DNA of 64,000 nucleotides from Treponema socranskii subsp. paredis ATCC 35535 (lineage in GTDB: Bacteria > Spirochaetota > Spirochaetia > Treponematales > Treponemataceae). Below, piece by piece: positions 8,332 through 16,781 of this stretch (within the stretch, counting starts at the first letter, position 1; each line of letters begins with the position of its first letter). A program made the position numbers and the translations under genes. A model generated the notes under the pieces. It ran no database searches. It was given only the letters and a program-made list of their open reading frames with translations, and was not told the origin of the DNA. Location: positions 62,001 through 126,000 of the forward strand of contig KE332515.1 in assembly GCA_000413015.1 (NCBI GenBank). The letters run 5' to 3'.

Positions 8332-9237
8332 TTAATTTTCCGGCAGCTGCATGAAGTCGAGGGACGAATCGATCCATTTTTTTGCGAGGGCGGGGTAGTC
8401 GCCGATTACGTATAAAAACGCGTTGACCGCATCGGCGTAGTTTCCGCTGAAATAATACGATTCGCCCAAATAAAACCGCGCTCGGGACGTAACCGCTTCG
8501 TTCCTGTTTGTTGCAAGCAGACGCAAAAGTTCGGTTTCGGCATCCTTGTATTTCCGTTTGATAAACGTCGTTTTCAAAACGTCGAACAAAAGATAATCGT
8601 CGCCTCCGTCGGGCGAAATCAAATCTTCTTCGAATACATAGGGCAAAAGCGGCGTACGTGCGGTTTCCGCGGAACCGGCGAGGAGCCGTGCCTGCATAAG
8701 CGCATTTTTGCTCATAGCCGTCCGTTTGTTTTCGTTTACGCTTTCGATTAAATCGATGTAGGGAAGCGGCGTTTCACGCAAGACGCCTTCGGGGTAGAGT
8801 TTTTCCCGTGCTGATGCACTCGTATCCTTTGCGGCGTTTTTTCGGGGAATCCGAGCATGCACGCCGTTTACCGTTGCGTTTACCGAGGGAATGACGATAT
8901 CGTAGCGTCCTTTTCCCGTAACTGCGACGACGGTGTAATAATAATCTTTATAATCGGAAACGCTGTCGGTAAACGACGCACTGTCTTTTATAAGCTCCGC
9001 AACGGGTTCGAGTGACGCTATCTGCGAAAAAGAGGCGGCCGGTTCTTCCGTTCGGAATACGACGAGAGAAGTGATGGCGGGTTCGGGATTTTCAGGCGGT
9101 GTCCACGTAATGGAAATGCGCTTTGCCGACCCGGCTTCGGCTTTTATACCGGTGACGATGGGGCGCTCCGATGCAAAAGCGGCGAAAGATACGGATATAA
9201 AGACGGCTGTGATGACAATCGGTCGAAAGCGTTTCAT
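8332..9237 (-). CDS. Exported protein with fibronectin type III-like and TPR-like parts
   Basis: This 301-residue protein has a clear signal peptide (residues 1-23, ending AAFAS-ER) and an Fn3-like domain (about 28-115, with ISITWTPP and YYYTVVAV). A linker and a C-terminal helical repeat segment (about 215-290) of the YbgF/TolA-adaptor kind (ARFYLGESYYFSGNYADAVNAF) follow. The ATG at 9237 is preferred over an upstream in-frame ATG because it begins the signal peptide and lies 6 nt after a good -10 box. The function is unknown; a periplasmic, probably protein-binding role is an inference. Confidence 0.75.
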   Translation of the reverse strand: MKRFRPIVITAVFISVSFAAFASERPIVTGIKAEAGSAKRISITWTPPENPEPAITSLVVFRTEEPAASFSQIASLEPVAELIKDSASFTDSVSDYKDYYYTVVAVTGKGRYDIVIPSVNATVNGVHARIPRKNAAKDTSASAREKLYPEGVLRETPLPYIDLIESVNENKRTAMSKNALMQARLLAGSAETARTPLLPYVFEEDLISPDGGDDYLLFDVLKTTFIKRKYKDAETELLRLLATNRNEAVTSRARFYLGESYYFSGNYADAVNAFLYVIGDYPALAKKWIDSSLDFMQLPEN

Positions 9238-9243
9238 GCGATT

Positions 9244-9272
9244 ATGATAGCGCGAAACGGCGCGAAAATCAA
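9244..9272 (-). promoter_or_regulatory. Promoter TTGATT-17-TATCAT, leaderless arrangement
   Basis: On the minus strand, TTGATT (complement of 9267-9272), a 17-bp spacer and TATCAT (complement of 9244-9249) lie 6 nt before the ATG at 9237. There is no Shine-Dalgarno sequence. Transcription should start at or within a base or two of the start codon. Confidence 0.6.
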
Positions 9273-9287
9273 TTCTTTGCGCTCCGT

Positions 9288-9316
9288 TTGACATAATTCG
9301 CTCTTTCTTTTATGCT
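9288..9316 (+). promoter_or_regulatory. Promoter TTGACA-17-TATGCT for the Cas2-like gene, leaderless arrangement
   Basis: A consensus -35 TTGACA (9288-9293), a 17-bp spacer and TATGCT (9311-9316) lie 8 nt before the ATG at 9325. No Shine-Dalgarno sequence is present. The promoter is divergent from that of the Fn3/TPR gene. Confidence 0.65.
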
Positions 9317-9324
9317 TATGCGAT

Positions 9325-9645
9325 ATGTTCGTGTCGGTTATTCTCGATCCGGGCGGAGTCGATACGGCTCAGTCGCTCGCTTCGGTGCTCGCTCATTACG
9401 GATTTCACAAAGTGCAGCGCGCATGTTGGGAAAGCGCCGACGTCGGCGTTTTGCAGCTTTCGCAGCTCAAGCGTGAAATCGATCGCGTAACGAATTACTA
9501 TGATACGGTGCGCATGTATCAGTATCCCGTGCGCGGTATGTTTTCCATAACCGAACTCCATCGTAAAAAATGGAGGAGATGTGTTTTGAAAGCGGACGAT
9601 GCGGAAAATGAAAACGGTACGAATACGTCTGCGGAAAACTTTTGA
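9325..9645 (+). CDS. Orphan Cas2-like protein
   Basis: This 106-residue protein has a Cas2-like ferredoxin-fold pattern. A first strand FVSVILD ends in Asp8, the position of the conserved Cas2 aspartate. A helix (about 13-24) is followed by KVQRACWE, matching the Cas2 RVQxSVFE strand. A second helix and DTVRMYQYP, matching the DSVRIYPL strand, come next, then a basic stretch and an acidic tail. No cas1, other cas gene or repeat array is present in the window. It is monocistronic with its own strong promoter and lies 109 bp upstream of prfB. Orphan Cas2-fold and VapD-like proteins can be nucleases or simply RNA/DNA binders. The fold call is moderately sure; the function is open. Confidence 0.55.
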   Translation: MFVSVILDPGGVDTAQSLASVLAHYGFHKVQRACWESADVGVLQLSQLKREIDRVTNYYDTVRMYQYPVRGMFSITELHRKKWRRCVLKADDAENENGTNTSAENF

Positions 9646-9754
9646 AAATTGCAATTTTAAAAAGCGATATAGTATCAATCGGCGTACCGGTTGTTGCGTT
9701 TGAATAGTGCCGCTTGTTGATATGAAATACGATTATTAATTTTGGAGTGTCTAT

Positions 9755-10892
9755 ATGATAGAAGATTTAAAAATGCCCGTTTCCGCTCTTCGCGAAGATA
9801 TTATGAACGTTTGGGGGCGTCTTTGACGCTGCGAGTATAGATAAAAAGATCGCCGAAAAAGAAGCGTTCACCGCATCTCCGGGCTTTTGGGACGACAGCG
9901 AAAAAGCCGGCGTCGTCATGAACGAAATCAAACGCTTGAAAAACCGCGTCGAGCCGTGGCGCGCTTTATTGAAAGAACAGGACGATTTGGAAGCGATGTT
10001 CGAGCTTGCCGAAGAAAGCGGCGGTGCGGATGAAGAAGCGGAAGTTGAGCAGATGTACGAAGAGACGAAATCCGAATTCGAAAAGCTCAACATCTTGAAT
10101 TTGCTTTCAGGCGAAGTCGATCCGAACGATGCCTTTCTTTCGATCCATGCGGGAGCCGGCGGAACGGAAGCTGAAGATTGGACTTTTATGCTGAGCCGTA
10201 TGTATACGAGGTGGGCGGAGCGGCACGGATTTAAAATCGAAATCGTCGATCAGGAAGAAGCGGAAGGCGGATTGAAATCCATTACGATGCAGATTTCCGG
10301 CGATTATGCGTACGGTTATTTGAAATGCGAAGCGGGAATCCATCGGCTTGTGCGTATCAGTCCCTTTGACGCGAACGCGAGAAGGCATACGTCTTTTTCT
10401 TCGGTGTACGTGTATCCCGTTCTCGACGATACGATCGAAGTGAATATTCGTCCGGAAGATCTCCGCGTAGATACGTACCGCGCGGGCGGCAAGGGCGGAC
10501 AGCACGTCAATAAAACCGAATCGGCAGTGCGCTTTACGCATATTCCGACGGGCATCGTCGTCGCATGTCAAAGCGAACGCAGTCAGCTCATGAACCGCGA
10601 AATTGCGATGAATATTCTGCGCTCGCGTCTGTATGAATATTACCGCGAACAAAGAGAAAAAGAAAATTCGAAATACAGCGGCGAAAAAAAAGACATATCA
10701 TGGGGCAATCAAATTCGATCCTATGTGTTCCAGCCGTACACGATGGTCAAAGATCACCGTACGAAGTGCGAGTCCGGCAATATCCAAGCGGTTATGGACG
10801 GCGACATCGATCAGTTTATGGACGCGTTTCTCATTGCCCGGTGGAAAGGTCTTCCGATGGAGGGCGGCGGAGACGATGACGAAGAAGTGTAA
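9755..10892 (+). CDS. prfB: Peptide chain release factor 2, with programmed +1 frameshift
   Basis: RF2 releases completed peptides at UGA and UAA. The first 23 codons (ATG 9755, with TTGGAG upstream) end at CTT TGA C. Reading resumes in the +1 frame from GAC at 9825 and continues to the stop at 10892, giving about 378 residues. The downstream part contains the stop-codon-reading tripeptide SPF (RISPFDANARRHTSF) and the catalytic GGQ motif (AGGKGGQHVNKTES). The frameshift is autoregulatory: low RF2 slows termination at the in-frame UGA and favours the shift. The C-terminal end is a short Glu/Asp-rich tail overlapping the next gene by 17 bp. Confidence 0.95.
9813..9827 (+). promoter_or_regulatory. 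prfB: RF2 recoding site (GGGGG, CTT TGA C)
   Basis: An internal Shine-Dalgarno-like GGGGG (9813-9817) lies 3 nt before the slippery CTT (9821-9823), which is followed by in-frame TGA (9824-9826) and C. This is the standard prfB +1 frameshift arrangement. Skipping T9824 joins the two reading frames. Confidence 0.95.
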
Positions 10893-12621
10893 ATATTTGA
10901 TTTCGAATTTTCTGAAAATCGAATTTTTCCGACCGTTTCGCCGTTCAAGCGCTAAATTTTTTTTCTGCGGCTTTATTCATCTTTTCTGTCTGATTTCGAT
11001 TGCGCCCGCCGCCGATACCTCCGCACGTCCCGATTGGATTATCGGAGCCGAAAAATTTATATTTGCAAATAAAAAAGAAGTCTCTCCGTCCGACGATGCG
11101 GCTTCCCGCACCGTTCCTTCTCTTATACTCGAACAGCTTGCGGAAAACCTCGAGCGCGTGCCGACTGCGGAAGAGCGGCTCGATCGAAGCGAATATGCGC
11201 TTTCAAAAAACAGGACGGATCTCTTTTTGCAGCTTTCGCGGGAAGTGCAAGTTCGGGATTCTCTCATGCTCGGCAATTACTCCGAAAAGCAGCTTACAGG
11301 GAAATTGCGCGAGGCGGATAAAAAGATTGCGGAATTGAAAATAAAAATCGAAGAAAATCTTATCGAAGAGGAAAGACAACGCGAAAAAGCCGCTCCCGAT
11401 ATGGAACGAGAAAAGCGGCGAAAGGAAAACATCGAAGCGGGCGCGGTCGTGGAAGAAAAAAGATCCGATGCGGAGCGCAGCGACAGAGAGCGGTTTATTA
11501 ATTTATTTCGGCGCGATGAGGATGAAGCGCCTGCGCGCGAGCGCGTGAGTTTGTATAAAGACGATTTTTCCGTACTCTTCGATGCGGGAGAAGATGCGAA
11601 AAAAACGGGGTATGAAAGCCGCTCATTCGAAAACGCCGTTGTCGCCGCAAAGATCAACGCGCTTTTAACCGGTACGATGACTTCTTACGGAGGCTATGTT
11701 TCCGTAAGCGTGTCGCTCATCGTGTATCCGGGCGCGAAAGTTATCGGTACCGTAACCGATGTCGGAAGTTTGTCCGACATTCGTTCCCTTGCCGTGCGTA
11801 TTGCCAGGCGCCTTACGCCCGAAATAACGAACGGCATGCCCGTGGAATTGCTTTTTACGGTTTCGCCGCCGGAAGCGGCCGAACACATTACGATCAGCGT
11901 CGACGATATCGTGTATCGGGAAATCCCCGACCGTCTTGTCGTGCAGGCAGGGGTGCATTCCGTTTTGTTTTCCGCCCCCGGTTTTAAACAGGCGGGCACA
12001 TCCTATGCGTTTCGGGGCGCGAGAAGTTTTTCGATTTCCGCCGAACTCGTGCCTGATAATCCTTCATCGCTTTTTATCCGTTTAAAAAAGCCGATCGTCG
12101 GGACGCTCTTTGCAAACGGAGCGGAAGCGGGTAAAACGGACGAAGAAAATCTTCCTCTGAAATTGACAATCAATAACGAACCTGTACTCGGTCAGTTTAT
12201 CACGGAAGACGGATCGGCAGCTCCGTTTTATATCGCGTATCGGATGCTCAAAGAAAACGCTTCGCTTGCTTTCCGCGCCGAGCCTTTTGACCGAAGCAAA
12301 TATATCGATACGAGGCGGCGCTGGCTGTATACGTCGTACAGCGTGCTTGTCACATCGCTTTTGGCGACATTTTATACCTACGGCAATTTTTATGCGCAAA
12401 ACGCCGCGTATGCAAAAGGCTATATCGATATCGGAAACGTAAAAGGATGGCAAACCGCTTCTCAAGCTTGCGTCGGCGTATCGGTCGGATGCGGTGCGTG
12501 GTTTATATACGAACTCGTGCGGTATTTTATTGCCGCGGACAAAGTACTTCCCGCCCGCGCCGTAAAAGACGGCAAAATTGACGATGCGGGAGATGCCGCG
12601 TCGATTTCGATCGAAAGATAA
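10876..12621 (+). CDS. Exported/membrane protein with PEGA-like module
   Basis: This protein has about 581 residues from the ATG at 10876, which overlaps prfB by 17 bp. A longer version would lie inside prfB in another frame and is rejected. A signal-like hydrophobic segment (about 31-46, ending APAADTSA) is followed by a Glu/Arg-rich, probably coiled-coil stretch (about 150-215). A central region looks like the GNA1162/CsgG-type lipoprotein fold (about 230-330). A PEGA-like beta module follows (about 340-400, VVQAGVHSVLFSAPGF), and there are one or two C-terminal hydrophobic segments (about 495-550). The function is not recognised. Co-transcription with prfB is likely from the overlap. Confidence 0.6.
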   Translation: MTKKCKYLISNFLKIEFFRPFRRSSAKFFFCGFIHLFCLISIAPAADTSARPDWIIGAEKFIFANKKEVSPSDDAASRTVPSLILEQLAENLERVPTAEERLDRSEYALSKNRTDLFLQLSREVQVRDSLMLGNYSEKQLTGKLREADKKIAELKIKIEENLIEEERQREKAAPDMEREKRRKENIEAGAVVEEKRSDAERSDRERFINLFRRDEDEAPARERVSLYKDDFSVLFDAGEDAKKTGYESRSFENAVVAAKINALLTGTMTSYGGYVSVSVSLIVYPGAKVIGTVTDVGSLSDIRSLAVRIARRLTPEITNGMPVELLFTVSPPEAAEHITISVDDIVYREIPDRLVVQAGVHSVLFSAPGFKQAGTSYAFRGARSFSISAELVPDNPSSLFIRLKKPIVGTLFANGAEAGKTDEENLPLKLTINNEPVLGQFITEDGSAAPFYIAYRMLKENASLAFRAEPFDRSKYIDTRRRWLYTSYSVLVTSLLATFYTYGNFYAQNAAYAKGYIDIGNVKGWQTASQACVGVSVGCGAWFIYELVRYFIAADKVLPARAVKDGKIDDAGDAASISIER

Positions 12622-12677
12622 CGGAGATACGATAAAAAGCGCCGTCTGAAATATCGCCGTCGCTAAAGTCCGGAGAC

Positions 12678-12744
12678 GAAAAACGCTGAAGCGTTTTTCT
12701 TTTATAAGAGACACTTGCGATTTCTGCGCATTGCTCGAAATCGC
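12678..12744. repeat. Fourth copy of the two-hairpin dispersed repeat
   Basis: Stem 1 is GAAAAACGC/GCGTTTTTC (12678-12699, loop TGAA). Stem 2 is GCGATTTC/GAAATCGC (12717-12744) around the loop TGCGCATTGCTC, the same loop as in the 1.8-2.05 kb array. More palindromes follow: CGAGTTTG/CAAACTCG near 12759-12779, GTGCGC/GCGCAC near 12790-12806, and AAAAACTTT with AAAAGTTTTT flanking 12811-12850. The hairpin-rich stretch ends only about 13 bp before the ftsY start, so it may also affect ftsY expression. Confidence 0.65.
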
Positions 12745-12863
12745 AGCGTTCTTATTTCGAGTTTGCTTTGCAAACTCGATTATTGAGCGTGTGCGCGTTT
12801 GCGCACGGCTAAAAACTTTTTCGAAAGTTGAAACTTTCTGCAAAAGTTTTTATGGGAGATATT

Positions 12864-13742
12864 ATGGCAAAGATTTCTTTTGCGCAGCGGATGCGTGATT
12901 TATTCGGAGGGCGCGATAAAGACGATGAAGAGTTGTTCGACGATTTGACCGATGCGCTCATCGGGGGAGATGTCGGTACAAAGGCGGCGGTCGAAATTGC
13001 GGATGAGCTGAGAGTTTCGTGTCAAAAAAATCATGCGCACGGAAAAGACGAGATCATGCACGAACTCGAAGCGATTCTTTTGCGCTGCGTCAAAGAGATT
13101 TCTCTTGCCCCCGTTCCCGGTAAAACGAATGTGTGGATGCTTCTCGGCGTAAACGGCGTCGGAAAGACGACGACGAGCGCAAAGCTTGCGAACGCGTTTA
13201 AAGATGCAATTTCGGGCGAAGTGGTTCTCGCTTCAGCCGATACTTTCCGCGCCGCCGCGATCGAACAGCTCGCTCTGCACGGGAAAAATCTCGGCGTGCG
13301 CGTCGTAAGCCACCAGCACGGATCGGATCCCGCCGCCGTCGTCTTCGATGCGGCAGATGCCGTCCGTGCAAAGGGCGGGGGTCTCGTCCTTGCCGATACT
13401 GCAGGCCGCCTGCACAATAAAGAAAATCTCGTGCGCGAACTCGGAAAGATCGACCGCACCTGTCTTCAAAAGGCGGATGAAAATTGTTATAAGCGCATTC
13501 TCGTGGTGGATGCGACGACGGGACAAAACGCGTTTCGTCAGGCGGAAGTTTTCGGAGAAGCCGTTTCCGTCGACGCGCTTGTTTTGACAAAATACGATTC
13601 GACGGCAAAGGGCGGCGTCGCCGTTTCCGTCGGCAAAGAGCTCGGTCTTCCGGTCGCCTTTGTGTGTACCGGAGAAAAATACGAGGACATCGCTCCATTC
13701 AATGCCGAACGCTATGTAAAAGAATTTTTAGGACTGGATTGA
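12864..13742 (+). CDS. ftsY: Signal recognition particle receptor FtsY
   Basis: This 292-residue protein is the NG-domain GTPase that docks the signal recognition particle at the membrane. The N domain spans about residues 1-75. The G domain has LGVNGVGKTTTSAKLA (G1), DTFRAAAIEQL (G2), DTAGR (G3) and TKYDSTAKGG (G4, where most FtsY have TKLDGTAKGG). There is no long acidic A domain, so membrane contact would rely on the N-terminal amphipathic region, as in other short FtsY forms. The ATG at 12864 is preferred because GGGAG sits about 8 nt upstream; in-frame ATGs at 12828 and 12852 lack this and lie in repeat sequence. Confidence 0.93.
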   Translation: MAKISFAQRMRDLFGGRDKDDEELFDDLTDALIGGDVGTKAAVEIADELRVSCQKNHAHGKDEIMHELEAILLRCVKEISLAPVPGKTNVWMLLGVNGVGKTTTSAKLANAFKDAISGEVVLASADTFRAAAIEQLALHGKNLGVRVVSHQHGSDPAAVVFDAADAVRAKGGGLVLADTAGRLHNKENLVRELGKIDRTCLQKADENCYKRILVVDATTGQNAFRQAEVFGEAVSVDALVLTKYDSTAKGGVAVSVGKELGLPVAFVCTGEKYEDIAPFNAERYVKEFLGLD

Positions 13743-13743
13743 C

Positions 13744-14811
13744 GTGAAACCGTTTTGCGCCGCATTCGTTCTGTGCTGTCTCCTTTGTGCCGGCCGAGCC
13801 TTCGGTGCGGGAAGCGCCGAGCGGAAATCCGCTTTGCCGGCCGAAAAAAACGGCAGCACGGCGGATGCTTCGGCAAAAGAAAATTTTGCGGGCGAAAAAA
13901 AAGAAGACGGGAAAGGACTCTCCCCAGCGGAAGACGGAAGCGCTTCGGGTGAAAAAGCATCGAGTGAAAAGGATGAAGGAAAAACCGGAAGGGCGGAGAC
14001 GAGGAGAGACGTTCAGGCTGATGACGCAAAATCGCCGGATACAGCGCAGACGGCAGAGACAAAATCGTCGGATGCGGACGGTTCGGAAAGCCATACGATC
14101 GACAGGTTTTCGCGCGATGCCGAAGGAAAGCTTAAAGCCTTTGCCTTCGATGCGGAGCGCTTTACGCTTTCGGATATAAACGGTGAGAGCGTTACCGTAA
14201 ACGCTTACGGAGAAAAAGCGGTGCGGAAAACCTACGACGCTCTTATGCGCCTTGTCAGGCGCGATGTATGGAAGATTGCTTCGACTGCGAAAGAAAGCGT
14301 GCGTGAAAGCAGCGAAACGTTTTATTATAATGCCGACAGAACATATCCCTCATCTTCGGCCGCGGAAAGTGAAGGCCGCCGATCGGAAACGCTCTATGAC
14401 GATGAGGGAAGAGCGATTTCATTTGCGGAATTTTTTGTCGATGAGGGCGGCGCGCGAATCCCCGACACGAAGATGACTCGGCGCTATACGGACGGAAATA
14501 AAATCATCGAAGAAGAAAAAACGCGCTGGGAATACGCCGATGAAAAAAAAACACGGCTTTCGGCAATCCGCGTGCAAAAAAAAACATACGACTATGCCGC
14601 GGGCGGAGAAAATCCGAATTATTGTTTTTATGAAGACGGAAAGCTCCGCATAAAAACGATATATGCGCAAAACGATGCATACGTAACGACGCTCTATTTC
14701 GATGACGGTTATACCGTGATTTCGGAGTATGCCGCAGGGGAAAAAATTCGCGAAACGATAAAAAACGGAGACCGCGTACTGCGGATAAAAAAATATGATA
14801 CGAAAAATTAA
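13744..14811 (+). CDS. Exported low-complexity/beta-rich protein of unknown function
   Basis: This 355-residue protein starts at GTG, one base after the ftsY stop codon. A signal peptide (1-22, LCCLLCAGRAFGA-GS) contains cysteines but no clean lipobox. Residues about 25-115 are a low-complexity Ala/Glu/Lys/Ser/Asp stretch that looks disordered. Residues about 120-355 are beta-rich with repeated Tyr/Asp/Gly/Lys patterns, somewhat like toxin-wall or MORN-type antigen repeats (YFDDGYTVISEY). It overlaps the lolC/E-type gene by 17 bp, so it is co-transcribed with lipoprotein-export genes. No family is recognised. Confidence 0.6.
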   Translation: MKPFCAAFVLCCLLCAGRAFGAGSAERKSALPAEKNGSTADASAKENFAGEKKEDGKGLSPAEDGSASGEKASSEKDEGKTGRAETRRDVQADDAKSPDTAQTAETKSSDADGSESHTIDRFSRDAEGKLKAFAFDAERFTLSDINGESVTVNAYGEKAVRKTYDALMRLVRRDVWKIASTAKESVRESSETFYYNADRTYPSSSAAESEGRRSETLYDDEGRAISFAEFFVDEGGARIPDTKMTRRYTDGNKIIEEEKTRWEYADEKKTRLSAIRVQKKTYDYAAGGENPNYCFYEDGKLRIKTIYAQNDAYVTTLYFDDGYTVISEYAAGEKIRETIKNGDRVLRIKKYDTKN

Positions 14812-16102
14812 TAATATATTCCGTTTCCGCTGGATTGCCTTCGTGTCGAGGCGCTTTTCCCGCGTGGACAGAAAAGGGCGATCCGCCGTTACGTCGTTTT
14901 TCGCTTCGCTCGGAATCTGTTTCGGCATTATGACGCTCATCGTAGTCATGAGCGTTATGAACGGCTTTCAAATGGAATTCAAAGATGCGATCATGGAAAT
15001 TTCATCGTATCATATTCAAGTACGCGGCATAACGGACGATACGGAAAAAAGCTTTGTGTCGTGGTGTAAAAGCGAAAAAGATATCGTTTCGGTAAATCCT
15101 TTTTACGAAGCGCAGAGTTTTACGGTCGGTCCTTCGGGCGGACAGGCGGCGGCTCTCATCCGTGCGCTGCCTCACGATATCGCGGAAAGGGATGCGGGGT
15201 TTGCGCGGGAAGTGCTCATGGTTTCCGGCAGCTTTTCGATCGAAGACGAAGACGAAATCGTGCTCGGCTCGTCCCTTGCGGATTCGCTCGGAGCGCGGAC
15301 GGGAAGCGAAGTGACGCTTCTTGCGCTTTCGGGCGGAAGCGATGTCGCGCTTCTCTCTCGTGAGCGGCACTTCCGCGTTTCGGGCATTTTTCACTCGGGG
15401 TATGCCGATATCAATGCATCGTATGCGTTTATCAATCTCGAATCGGGAAAAAAGAATTTCGGACAAAGTGCGGAAAAAGCGTACGGTTTGAAACTGCGGC
15501 GCGAATCGTCCGATGCCCACGTCATCGGAAAAATTAATAAATTATTTTCGCAGCTTTCGGTTGTGTCATGGAGACAGTACAACCGATCGTTTTTCGGCGT
15601 ACTCAGAGTGGAAAAAAATATGCTCATGATCCTCGTGCTTTTAATTTTTGTCGTCGTTGCGATCAATATCTACAGCGGTATGCGCCGGCTCGTTTACGAA
15701 CGGAGAAGCGAGATTTCGGTTCTAGCGGCGCTCGGCGGAAAAAGCGGCGAAGTGAAATCGATTTTTATAGTGCGCGGTTTTTTTACCGGCTGTGCCGGCG
15801 CTGCAGGCGGCGTGCTTTTGGGACTGGCGCTCTGCGTGAATATCGGAAGCGTGTTTTCTTTCGCATCGGGAGCGATGTATTGGACGCAGTATTTTTTTAC
15901 TCTTTTATTTTCACCCGAAAACGCGCTCTTTGTCCGCGAAAATCCGATGTTTATGCTCTATGCGTCCGTTCCCGCGCGTATCTTTCCGCTTGAAGTTTTT
16001 ATGATAGCTCTGTTCGGTATCGCTTCTCCTCTTGCCGCTTCCTACGCTGCAAGCAGGGACGTTTTGAAAATGACGGTTGCGGAGGTGCTTCACGATGAGT
16101 GA
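14795..16102 (+). CDS. Lipoprotein-releasing ABC permease (LolC/LolE family), first subunit
   Basis: This 435-residue protein has the FtsX/MacB-type layout. A first membrane helix (about 30-55, FFASLGICFGIMTLIVVMSV) is followed by MNGFQMEF, a LolC/E signature. A large periplasmic domain (about 60-275) and three C-terminal helices (about 278-300, 325-350, 390-415) come after, with an FtsX-type coupling segment ISVLAALGG. With the ATPase and second permease downstream it should form a complex that extracts lipoproteins from the inner membrane for delivery to the outer membrane. Overlaps of 17 bp upstream and 8 bp downstream indicate a tight operon. Which of LolC or LolE it equals cannot be decided. 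Confidence 0.88.
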   Translation: MIRKINNIFRFRWIAFVSRRFSRVDRKGRSAVTSFFASLGICFGIMTLIVVMSVMNGFQMEFKDAIMEISSYHIQVRGITDDTEKSFVSWCKSEKDIVSVNPFYEAQSFTVGPSGGQAAALIRALPHDIAERDAGFAREVLMVSGSFSIEDEDEIVLGSSLADSLGARTGSEVTLLALSGGSDVALLSRERHFRVSGIFHSGYADINASYAFINLESGKKNFGQSAEKAYGLKLRRESSDAHVIGKINKLFSQLSVVSWRQYNRSFFGVLRVEKNMLMILVLLIFVVVAINIYSGMRRLVYERRSEISVLAALGGKSGEVKSIFIVRGFFTGCAGAAGGVLLGLALCVNIGSVFSFASGAMYWTQYFFTLLFSPENALFVRENPMFMLYASVPARIFPLEVFMIALFGIASPLAASYAASRDVLKMTVAEVLHDE

Positions 16103-16781
16103 AATCGTTCATATTGAAAATCTTGAAAAAACCTATGTTTCATCGGGTGAAACGCTTACCGTTTTAAAAGCGCTCGATCTTTCGGTCGAAGAGGGCAGTA
16201 AAACCGTTATCACCGGCGAAAGCGGCTGCGGCAAAAGCACGCTGCTCAATATCATCGGCGGGATCGATTCCGCGACGTCGGGTATCGTGCGCGCAGGCGG
16301 ATGGGATCTCACTTCTCTCGACGAAGACGATCAGGCCGAGTACCGCTCGCATTTTCTCGGATTCGTATTTCAGTTTCATTATTTGTTAAAAGATTTTACC
16401 GCGCTTGAAAACGTCTATCTTCCTGCCTATATGGCCGGCCTTTCAAAAAAAGAAGCGATGAGTCGTGCCGAGCGTTTGCTCGAAGATGTCGGTCTGCAAG
16501 ACCGCCTGCATCATCTGCCGTCGGAGCTGTCGGGCGGCGAACGGCAAAGGGCGGCGGTTGCGCGCTCTCTTATCAACGATCCGCATCTCATCCTTGCCGA
16601 CGAACCGACGGGAAACCTCGATCCCGTAAACGCCGAAATCGTCGGCGATATGCTTTTTTCGATTGCCGACAGATACGGTAAAACGCTCATCATGGTAACG
16701 CACGATCAAAACCTTGCCGCAAAGGGATCGGTGCGATATTCTATTGCCGGCGGAAAGCTTGCGGCGGCGGATCGGTCATGA
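16095..16781 (+). CDS. lolD: LolD-type ABC ATPase
   Basis: This 228-residue ATPase of the LolD/MacB group has Walker A GESGCGKST (about 39-47), a Q-loop in FVFQFHYLL, the ABC signature LSGGERQR, Walker B LILADEPTGNLD and the H-loop MVTHD. It should energise the two flanking permeases. The ATG at 16095 overlaps the stop of the first permease; an upstream in-frame TTG is less likely. The second permease starts inside its final codons (ATGA overlap). Confidence 0.92.
   Translation: MSEIVHIENLEKTYVSSGETLTVLKALDLSVEEGSKTVITGESGCGKSTLLNIIGGIDSATSGIVRAGGWDLTSLDEDDQAEYRSHFLGFVFQFHYLLKDFTALENVYLPAYMAGLSKKEAMSRAERLLEDVGLQDRLHHLPSELSGGERQRAAVARSLINDPHLILADEPTGNLDPVNAEIVGDMLFSIADRYGKTLIMVTHDQNLAAKGSVRYSIAGGKLAAADRS

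Noticed and set aside
10633-10875. Long N-terminal extension of the PEGA-like exported protein inside prfB
   Set aside because: It is an out-of-frame read of prfB coding sequence; the ATG at 10876 gives a normal signal peptide right after it.
13198-13698. Long minus-strand frame opposite ftsY
   Set aside because: It is an Arg/Pro-rich antisense shadow of the conserved GTPase domain without a start signal or family likeness. Similar shadows opposite clpC, mutS and mcsB were left out for the same reason.
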